Shown here: piece after piece, positions 1 to 4,680 of the stretch | How positions within the stretch are numbered: the stretch's first letter is position 1 | How the letters are laid out: each line of letters begins with the position of its first letter | Assembly: GCA_905202125.1 (NCBI GenBank) | Contig: CAJKQX010000058.1 | Span: forward strand, 1-15,727 | Reading direction: 5' to 3' | Source: an uncultured Prevotella sp. | GTDB taxonomy: Bacteria; Bacteroidota; Bacteroidia; Bacteroidales; Bacteroidaceae | DNA length: 15,727 nucleotides | Notes under the pieces: generated by a model | What the model was told of the DNA's origin: nothing | The model's input: only the letters and a program-made list of their open reading frames with translations | Database searches by the model: none | Translations under genes and position numbers: made by a program

Positions 1-179
1 AAAATACGTGAAACCGCCCAAAGGCCCGCTATAAAATAACATCTTTTTCGAAAGAACAAGCCATTTTTAAATGAAAGAGCCGTGCATCGTTACGAAAAAA
101 GTAATCATTTTCTGATTATTGTCTCGCAAATTTTGATTATTTTTGCAGTCAAACGAACAACCAAATATGGCTGAAAAGG
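1..179. other. AT-rich intergenic stretch left of the insertion sequence
   Basis: I see no convincing open reading frame, RNA gene or strong hairpin here. I looked for a copy of the tRNA-Phe 3' end, which would suggest an attachment site, and for a copy of the sequence to the right of the insertion sequence, which would be a target duplication. Neither is present. Its origin is therefore unknown; it may not have been contiguous with the right flank of the insertion sequence originally. Confidence 0.4.
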
Positions 180-183
180 GGAG

Positions 184-201
184 CAGTTTAAAATTTCCGT
201 G
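184..201 (+). repeat. Left terminal inverted repeat of the insertion sequence
   Basis: These 18 bases are the exact reverse complement of 1738-1755. They end 65 bases before the first transposase ORF. A short 12-bp palindrome (204-215) follows just inside the repeat. Confidence 0.9.
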
Positions 202-253
202 TTTTTGAGCTCAAATACTTGCTCATACAGAAATGAGATAAGAACAAAGTCCG

Positions 254-261
254 TATCTTTG
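254..261 (+). promoter_or_regulatory. Bacteroidota -7 element TATCTTTG just before the transposase start
   Basis: TATCTTTG matches the TAnnTTTG consensus of the Bacteroidota primary sigma factor. It ends only five bases before the ATG at 267, so transcription would be expected to start at or next to the start codon, giving a leaderless or nearly leaderless mRNA. No clear -33 TTTG is seen at the right distance. Low translation of a leaderless transcript would fit the usual self-limitation of insertion sequences, but that is inference. Confidence 0.5.
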
Positions 262-266
262 CACTC

Positions 267-710
267 ATGGCAAAGAAGTCATCAAATATCAATACAGATT
301 TTATTATTAGCTTCTTTCTTCCAGAAGGTATGATTGACTGGTTTGAAGTAGTTGACATCAAGGAAGAGGCCAATACCGGAACAGCGGAAGCAGATGTTTT
401 ATACAACAGTGTCCTCCACATTTATCTTGACGAACGTGACACTCGTACGGGCGAAGAGATAGGCTTGAAGCCCAACGGATTTACAGAACCCACCCTCATC
501 AAGGACTACCCTATACGCAACCGTAAGGTTCTTCTGCATGTAAGACGCAGGCGTTACCTTGACGCAGACAACAGGAACATCATTCTCAACCAGTATCCGC
601 TCGCCGCCGACGGAACTAAGGTGTCCGTTGAATTCGGACTTTTTTTTAAAGACAGCGATGGACAGTCTTCCATTGACGGCAGCGTCATTGGCAAGATTCT
701 TTCATATTAA
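267..710 (+). CDS. ISAon1-type transposase, N-terminal region protein (ORF1)
   Basis: A 147-aa protein carrying the N-terminal region of an ISAon1/ISL3-type transposase. This part is thought to bind the element's ends. The recognisable start is the stretch DFIISFFLPEG near residues 11-21, typical of the family, followed by a strongly basic patch (VRRRRYLD, about residues 92-99). ATG 267 is the only sensible start; it is the first ATG after the -7 element. The ORF overlaps ORF2 by 53 bases in the +1 frame. In related Bacteroidota elements the two halves are also separate ORFs, so I do not regard this as a broken gene. ORF1 alone has no DDE catalytic residues and should need ORF2 for transposition. 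Confidence 0.8.
   Translation: MAKKSSNINTDFIISFFLPEGMIDWFEVVDIKEEANTGTAEADVLYNSVLHIYLDERDTRTGEEIGLKPNGFTEPTLIKDYPIRNRKVLLHVRRRRYLDADNRNIILNQYPLAADGTKVSVEFGLFFKDSDGQSSIDGSVIGKILSY
640..650 (+). other. T8-A3 run inside the transposase ORF overlap; possible slippage site
   Basis: Eight T followed by AAA lie in ORF1, 10 bases before the ORF2 ATG at 658. If RNA polymerase dropped one U here, the reading frame would move from ORF1 to ORF2 and give one long fused transposase with no stop in between. Homopolymer slippage is a known way of joining IS ORFs. Here it is only an inference from position; ORF2 can also start on its own ATG. Confidence 0.35.
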
Positions 711-1725
711 AGGCAGCGAAGTCGAGCGCTATTACAAGCATCACCTTAGCGACTTTGAGACCTGGGCGCAGAAGGAGCATGCGACAGACTGGGTTTTGCT
801 GGCCGACAACCTCGGTTCTTGTTGCAGCATTGACGAAACCAGCCTCTGCAACGAAGTGTATACAATCCTGTCAAATAAGGCCGGACATGGGAAGAAAGGT
901 TCCGTCATAGCCGTGGTCAAAGGGACAAAGGCCCATGTGGTGTCTGCCGTCTTGAATCAAATTCCTGGGTCAGAGCGTGAAAAGGTCACTGAGATAACCA
1001 TGGACTTCAGCGACTCGATGTTCAGTATAGCCAGACAGTGCTTTCCCAAAGCGACCATCGTGATCGATTGCTTTCATATCGTGCAGCGGTTATGTGAAGG
1101 GCTTGAAGAAATGCGGTTGCGGTTCAAGCGTCTGGCTGCCACCGAAGCCAAAAAGGAAACTGCAGCCTTTGCGCAGAATGAGGAGCGCAAGGCCAAGCAA
1201 AGGGCGTATTACCGGAAGAAACACCCCAAGAACAAGAAGGAGCATAGAGGGCGGAAACGCATACGCAAGCAGAAATACAAACCGGCAGTGCTTGCTAACG
1301 GAGAAACCAAAGTAGAGATACTCACACGTTCCAGAAACATGCTGGCACAGTCCGGTGACAAGTGGGGCGAGAGCAAGAGGGAAAGAGCCGGAATTTTATT
1401 TGAGCAGTACCCGAAGATGAAAGAAGCATACTCACTCATCTGTAAAGTGCGTGCCATCTTCAAGATGCACATAACGCGAGAGGAGGCCAAAAAGAAACTG
1501 CATGAGTGGTATAAGGAAGTCAATGCATGTACACTGAGGGAAGTCAAAGCGGCAAGGGATGCCATCAAGGCAAAGGAGGAATATGTCTTGAACTATTTCT
1601 TAAACAAATCCACCAATGCTGCTGCAGAATCACTGAACTCTAAAATCAAAGGATTCAGAGCTCAATTGCATGGCATTGCTGATATCCCATTCTTCTTGTA
1701 TAGGGTTTGTACTATATTTGGTTAG
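658..1725 (+). CDS. ISL3/ISAon1-type DDE transposase (ORF2)
   Basis: A 355-aa catalytic transposase subunit of the DDE_Tnp_ISL3 type. Visible motifs are SIDETS (D59), TMDFSDSM (D116, the likely second catalytic Asp), a VIDCFH motif at 136-140 (usually DRFH in this family, here Cys) and STNAAAESLNSKIKG with the likely catalytic Glu324. A K/R-rich insert occupies residues 175-210. I chose ATG 658 because family members start with a short MD... segment before the conserved region, and because the open frame upstream of it lies inside ORF1. The C-terminus is complete, ending 12 bases before the right inverted repeat. No internal stop or frameshift is seen. Expression may be by its own start within the ORF1 mRNA or by slippage at 640-650. 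Confidence 0.85.
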   Translation: MDSLPLTAASLARFFHIKGSEVERYYKHHLSDFETWAQKEHATDWVLLADNLGSCCSIDETSLCNEVYTILSNKAGHGKKGSVIAVVKGTKAHVVSAVLNQIPGSEREKVTEITMDFSDSMFSIARQCFPKATIVIDCFHIVQRLCEGLEEMRLRFKRLAATEAKKETAAFAQNEERKAKQRAYYRKKHPKNKKEHRGRKRIRKQKYKPAVLANGETKVEILTRSRNMLAQSGDKWGESKRERAGILFEQYPKMKEAYSLICKVRAIFKMHITREEAKKKLHEWYKEVNACTLREVKAARDAIKAKEEYVLNYFLNKSTNAAAESLNSKIKGFRAQLHGIADIPFFLYRVCTIFG

Positions 1726-1737
1726 GAATAGGATTCC

Positions 1738-1755
1738 CACGGAAATTTTAAACTG
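1738..1755 (-). repeat. Right terminal inverted repeat of the insertion sequence
   Basis: Exact reverse complement of 184-201. It lies only five bases from the T tract (read on the - strand) of the tRNA-Phe terminator. Confidence 0.9.
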
Positions 1756-1759
1756 TGCC

Positions 1760-1792
1760 AAAAACTCCCGATTCTGTTTGAGAATCAGGAGT
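1760..1792 (-). terminator. Intrinsic terminator of the tRNA-Phe gene
   Basis: On the - strand, ACTCC-t-GATTCT pairs with AGAATC-g-GGAGT around a five-base loop (11 bp and one internal mismatch, 1764-1792), followed directly by five T (1760-1764). It starts about 27 bases after the tRNA 3' end, so it suits that gene. The right end of the insertion sequence touches the T tract. Confidence 0.8.
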
Positions 1793-1818
1793 TTACTGTG
1801 AATTGCTTTTCTTCAAAG

Positions 1819-1891
1819 TGGTGCCACCAGGAATCGAACCGGGGACACAAGGATTTTCAGTCCTTTGCTCTACCAACTGAGCTATGGCACC
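1819..1891 (-). tRNA. tRNA-Phe (GAA)
   Basis: A 73-nt cloverleaf on the - strand. The acceptor stem GGTGCCA/TGGCACC is perfect, the D arm reads GCTC...GAGC, the anticodon stem AAGGA/TCCTT holds CTGAAAA with GAA at positions 34-36 (1856-1858), and the discriminator is A (1819). The T arm has TTCGATT with a stem CCCGG/CCTGG, giving one C-T mismatch in the middle of the T stem. CCA is not encoded. It decodes UUC/UUU. The gene has its own promoter (1932-1962) and terminator (1760-1792), so it is a single-gene transcription unit. Confidence 0.95.
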
Positions 1892-1931
1892 ATCATATAG
1901 ATAAACAATCACGTTGAGATGATTGCGGGTG

Positions 1932-1962
1932 CAAAGATAGATGATTTTTAGTAAATCGGCAA
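1932..1962 (-). promoter_or_regulatory. Promoter of tRNA-Phe
   Basis: On the - strand, TTG (1960-1962) is followed after 20 bases by TATCTTTG (1932-1939), matching the Bacteroidota -33/-7 arrangement. The start of transcription would fall near 1925, about 35 bases before the mature tRNA 5' end. Confidence 0.7.
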
Positions 1963-1998
1963 GTTTTTGTGGGAAAATATTTTGATTATGGGCTTATC

Positions 1999-2042
1999 GA
2001 TGCCCGATAGAGATGAAAAGGATGCCTGATAGAGATGAAAAA
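1999..2042. repeat. Two tandem copies of a 22-bp sequence
   Basis: 1999-2020 and 2021-2042 are the same 22-bp unit with two differences (C/T at unit position 7, G/A at the last position). The pair lies between the end of the 90-aa gene and the tRNA-Phe promoter. No function is apparent. Confidence 0.75.
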
Positions 2043-2091
2043 GCGGACGCAAGGATTTGATTAGTCGGTAGGTGATGCCGAAGGGTAGGGG

Positions 2092-2364
2092 TCAGATCCA
2101 ACCGTTCTTTCGGAGCATTTCTTTGTTTTTGTCGATAAACTCGTGGACGGTAGTAGAGTCTTTGGTGTGGAATATGACCACGTCTGTTTCGTCGTTGAGC
2201 GTCTCTCGGATGTCTTCGTACATGTCCTCGTATTGCTCGTCTGCGCAGTTGGCCGGCACATATACCATCACTCCTTTTGGAGTGATGGCCACTTGTCTGT
2301 CCTTGATGTGGTAGCGAGTGAGTACATTGTTTATCTTTTGTTTTGTGATTGTATCGTTGTTCAT
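2092..2364 (-). CDS. Small protein of unknown function (90 aa), downstream of nucleotidyltransferase gene
   Basis: I do not recognise the family. The protein is hydrophilic and acidic in the middle (a run with DEQYEDMYEDIRE at about residues 43-55) and has a predicted mixed alpha/beta look: a helical start (TKQKINNVLTRYHI), two short beta-like segments (QVAITPKGVMVYVP and DVVIFHT) and a helical C-terminus. There is no signal peptide or membrane segment. I chose the ATG at 2364, not an upstream start near 2475, because it leaves a clean 22-bp gap after the nucleotidyltransferase stop and avoids a long overlap. The tight spacing suggests co-transcription and perhaps a joint function with that protein, but nothing in the sequence proves it. 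Confidence 0.65.
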   Translation of the reverse strand: MNNDTITKQKINNVLTRYHIKDRQVAITPKGVMVYVPANCADEQYEDMYEDIRETLNDETDVVIFHTKDSTTVHEFIDKNKEMLRKNGWI

Positions 2365-2386
2365 GATCTGAATTTTTTGATTGTTA

Positions 2387-3553
2387 TTATGATTTATGGT
2401 GTACCTGTCGCCAAAAGAAATGATACAGTCGGAAGAATGGTTCGCACAAGGATTCTTCGGGGTATCTGGCCACAAATCTCATCACGTGTCCCAGTTTCCA
2501 TATCGAGTGTGCCACGGTTTCTCCGTTGCGCATTTCGCGTCCACGGTCGTCGTACTGTCCGAAATTGCCTCCCCGGATGATGTCGGCAAGTACCTTTGGG
2601 CCCTCAGTCTCGTCCGGCTCACATATATAATAATGTGTGGGCATGGCGAGTACCTCACGCAGGATATACATCACGGCGCCGGCAAATCGTGTCAGGCCGA
2701 GCGATCGGAGCACATCCATCACGTCATTATCCACATCCGTGCCCGTCCGGCAGTAGTCGTGCCATTGTATGAGGGTGAAGTAATAGTCGATGAACTGGCG
2801 CAGACCGAGTCCCATCTCCATCAGATGGGCAAAGAGATGGCACATCTGATAGACCACGTTTACCGATGGCGTGAGCATGGAGAAGCCCAGCGCTGTCTTG
2901 TTGCGCATACATTCCTCGGCATGAAGGGAGAAATATCGCTGTTGTCGGCGGTTTCTGACAGCCGAATACATAAAAGACGGCCGGTAGTGCATCTCCACAT
3001 GCGTCTTGTCTATTTCCGGCGCTTCAATGTGGTGATAATATGTCTTCAGATTGTCGTTAACTCCTATTAGTCGTGCTTGTCGGCGCACGTACTCCCTGAT
3101 GGCTTTATGACCGTAATATCGTTTCTCGCCCTGCGACTTTGCGTCCGTCAATAGCACACCTTCTTTCGGACAATGACACCATACGTCGATATCTCCCGGC
3201 GAACGGCGCGCCTTGAGATGTTCGGGATAAACCATCTGATGGCTCTGACCTTTGAGTATGCAGCATAGCAGTCCTGCGCTCTCTATGCGAGAGCTCAGTT
3301 CGCGGCATTGCGCATTCATCTTACGGTTGATATTCTCTGTCTGCAATGCGTAGACATACCATTGTTTCAGGAGGTTGGACGGGCACGATACGCCTTTCTC
3401 GTGCAGTCGTTCCACGGCTGTAAATCCTATGCCCAACAATGTTTGACGTTTGCAGAAGACGAAACATCGTTGCCAGTCCTTGTCGGTCATCGGGCGTGAC
3501 AGGGCCGTGCGTGTGCCTATGGCTATCTGTATAAATTCAAAACAGATGTTCAT
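2387..3553 (-). CDS. Nucleotidyltransferase-fold family protein (NTP_transf_5 type)
   Basis: A 388-aa cytoplasmic protein of the uncharacterised nucleotidyltransferase family (NTP_transf_5, PF14907, by recognition). Key features: CILKGQS near residues 98-104, MVYP at 107-110, and RRSPGDIDVW at 116-125, where D121 and D123 are the likely metal-binding pair of the nucleotidyltransferase fold. HVEMHYRP near 185-192 supplies the likely third acidic residue (E187; family members often have D-x-H). The C-terminal half is helical. The substrate is unknown; relatives often sit in polysaccharide or peptide-modification loci, as here. I chose ATG 3553 because the open frame further upstream runs through the 22-bp repeat array, whose unit is not a multiple of three. 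No canonical -7 element is seen in front of it. The 90-aa gene follows after 22 bp. Confidence 0.8.
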   Translation of the reverse strand: MNICFEFIQIAIGTRTALSRPMTDKDWQRCFVFCKRQTLLGIGFTAVERLHEKGVSCPSNLLKQWYVYALQTENINRKMNAQCRELSSRIESAGLLCCILKGQSHQMVYPEHLKARRSPGDIDVWCHCPKEGVLLTDAKSQGEKRYYGHKAIREYVRRQARLIGVNDNLKTYYHHIEAPEIDKTHVEMHYRPSFMYSAVRNRRQQRYFSLHAEECMRNKTALGFSMLTPSVNVVYQMCHLFAHLMEMGLGLRQFIDYYFTLIQWHDYCRTGTDVDNDVMDVLRSLGLTRFAGAVMYILREVLAMPTHYYICEPDETEGPKVLADIIRGGNFGQYDDRGREMRNGETVAHSIWKLGHVMRFVARYPEESLCEPFFRLYHFFWRQVHHKS

Positions 3554-3593
3554 GTAGATGTCGTAGATATGAAAAAGAATGATGGTGTGGAAA

Positions 3594-3691
3594 GTACGGA
3601 TTTCGTACAGTGGCTTTGTACAGTTCGTACATGGGCTTTGTACTGACCGTACATGGGCTTTGTACTGACCGTACAGAGGCTTTGTACTATT
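3594..3691. repeat. Array of four 22-bp GTAC dyad repeats upstream of the nucleotidyltransferase gene
   Basis: Four head-to-tail 22-bp units lie at 3604-3625, 3626-3647, 3648-3669 and 3670-3691; the second and third are identical. Read on the - strand, each holds GTACA-N7-TGTAC with the spacer starting AAGCC; only the last two spacer bases vary (CA, AC, TC). GTAC occurs nine times, at alternating distances of 9 and 13 within the array, with a degenerate extra half unit at 3594. The array lies 41-138 bp upstream of the start codon at 3553, in the position of a promoter. The 22-bp period is about two DNA turns, so the dyads would face the same side of the helix, as expected for a cooperative operator array. 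A minisatellite is the alternative. Confidence 0.8.
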
Positions 3692-3782
3692 TTGATTATG
3701 GCAGGGCGGTTTCTCTCTACATCGACTGATCAATATATGTCATTGTTTATTTTTTTCAATGTCGGATTGACCGCCTTTTTAT

Positions 3783-4508
3783 TTATTTGGACAGGTTCTC
3801 CTTGAAGATATTCCACAAAAACAGCGGATTGCCCAACACGTATCTGCGCCACATGCGCCGCGGTTCTTTGCACAGACGATAGAGCCATTCCAGCCCGTGA
3901 CGCTGCCACCACTGTGGCGCGCGCCGGTATGTGCCGGCAAAGAAATCGAACACCGCGCCGATCGTTCCCACGTGGCAATGGATATGCAGTTCGTCCCAGT
4001 GGGAGTAGGCCCATTTCTCCTGTTTGGGCGCCGTCATTCCTATCCACAGCAGGTCGGGATTGGCCTCGTTGATGGCTCGGATGATGGCGTCGTTGTCAGC
4101 TTTTGTGAACTCCGGTTTGTAGGGTGGGGAGTAGCTTTCGACAACAATGTTGGGATAATCCGCAGCTGCGCGTTGTGCTATCAGCGCCAACACCTTCGGA
4201 CTGCTACCCATGAAGAAGCATTTGCCGCCCGTCTTGTTCAGTCGTTGCATCTCAAATCGGAACAAGTCCCAACCGGCTATGCGCTCCGTGGGTCGCGACT
4301 TGGCCTTCAACCATCGACAGGCCTTAACTATGCTTATGCCGTCGGGTATGAGTACGTCGCCCTTGCGCAGCGCCTCTGCAAACAGACTGTCCTTCTGAGC
4401 CGTGTTGTAAGAATGGGCATTGATGGTATTGATGAGGACTTTGGCGTGGGGAATAGCGTTCAGCGCATCCTTGCTTTCAAGGATACGCAATTCTTTTAGT
4501 ATCAACAT
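3783..4508 (-). CDS. WecG/TagA/CpsF family glycosyltransferase (GT26)
   Basis: A 241-aa membrane-associated glycosyltransferase that adds a sugar (ManNAc-type in the characterised members) to an undecaprenyl-diphosphate-linked sugar, an early step in building surface polysaccharide. The family motifs are complete and in order: TINAHSYN (28-35), IPDGIS with the likely catalytic D56, ERIAGWDLF (75-83), FFMGSSPKV (98-106), YSPPYKPEF (128-134), NPDLLWIGMTAPKQEKW (150-166), GTIGAVFDFFAG (181-192) and RAPQWWQRHGLEWLYRL (196-212). The length is normal for the family. The C-terminal basic/aromatic tail (RRMWRRY) is the membrane-targeting region known from TagA-type enzymes. The gene is separated by 172 bp from the upstream NTPase gene; TATCTTTA at 4531-4538 (- strand) could be a weak -7 element. 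The exact donor sugar cannot be read from the sequence. Confidence 0.92.
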   Translation of the reverse strand: MLILKELRILESKDALNAIPHAKVLINTINAHSYNTAQKDSLFAEALRKGDVLIPDGISIVKACRWLKAKSRPTERIAGWDLFRFEMQRLNKTGGKCFFMGSSPKVLALIAQRAAADYPNIVVESYSPPYKPEFTKADNDAIIRAINEANPDLLWIGMTAPKQEKWAYSHWDELHIHCHVGTIGAVFDFFAGTYRRAPQWWQRHGLEWLYRLCKEPRRMWRRYVLGNPLFLWNIFKENLSK

Positions 4509-4577
4509 GTTGTACTATTATTACTGATAATAAAGATAGTGTGAATGTATGTTGCGAGATCCTATTTGGACATCGCC

Positions 4578-4601
4578 TTTGCAAAAGGGGGCTTTTGCAA
4601 A
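4578..4601. repeat. Perfect 10-bp inverted repeat with 4-base loop between the NTPase and glycosyltransferase genes
   Basis: TTTGCAAAAG (4578-4587) and CTTTTGCAAA (4592-4601) pair perfectly around GGGG. It sits in the 172-bp gap after the NTPase stop codon and before the glycosyltransferase start. Neither strand has a T run directly after it, so it is not a standard intrinsic terminator. It could be an RNA processing or stability hairpin, a factor-dependent terminator stem or a protein-binding dyad. Confidence 0.7.
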
Positions 4602-4680
4602 TCAAGTAAAAAATGTTTTATCTGATATTTGGAGTGATATGCAGGATGTATTATATATAAGATATCGCCCTACGCCTGCA

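Larger units (their letters stand above)
180..1759 (+). mobile_element. ISL3/ISAon1-type insertion sequence with two transposase ORFs
   Basis: Seen: two overlapping + strand ORFs with transposase features lie between perfect 18-bp inverted repeats at 184-201 and 1738-1755. Extending outward by four bases gives 22-bp ends that start with GG and have two mismatches, so the element is about 1.57-1.58 kb. The ORF order (short N-terminal ORF, then a longer DDE ORF) is the usual layout of ISAon1-type elements in Bacteroidota. No 8-bp target duplication is seen outside either possible boundary, although ISL3 elements normally make one. The right end lies at the T tract of the tRNA-Phe terminator. 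Both ORFs look intact, so the element may be active. Confidence 0.85.

Noticed and set aside
204..215. 12-bp palindrome TTTGAGCTCAAA near the left end of the insertion sequence
   Set aside because: Several palindromes of this length are expected by chance; it has no partner near the right end.
1819..1891. tRNA-Phe as attachment site of an integrated element
   Set aside because: No second copy of the tRNA 3' end and no integrase gene is found in the window.
1978..1991. A 14-bp match between 1978-1991 and 3688-3701
   Set aside because: AT-rich 14-mers are expected to match about once by chance in a window of this size, so no recombination or att site is claimed.
2061..3070. Open frames on the + strand opposite the nucleotidyltransferase and 90-aa genes
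   Set aside because: They mirror genes with clear motifs on the - strand and show no recognisable domain; GC-rich coding DNA often leaves the opposite strand open.
3554..3733. A 60-residue N-terminal extension of the nucleotidyltransferase
   Set aside because: It would begin at TTG and translate the 22-bp dyad array, whose length is out of phase with codons; ATG 3553 is the better start.
3705..3775. GGCGGT/ACCGCC long-range pairing followed by TTTTT on the + strand
   Set aside because: Only six pairs around a loop of about 60 bases, and no + strand gene would need a terminator there.
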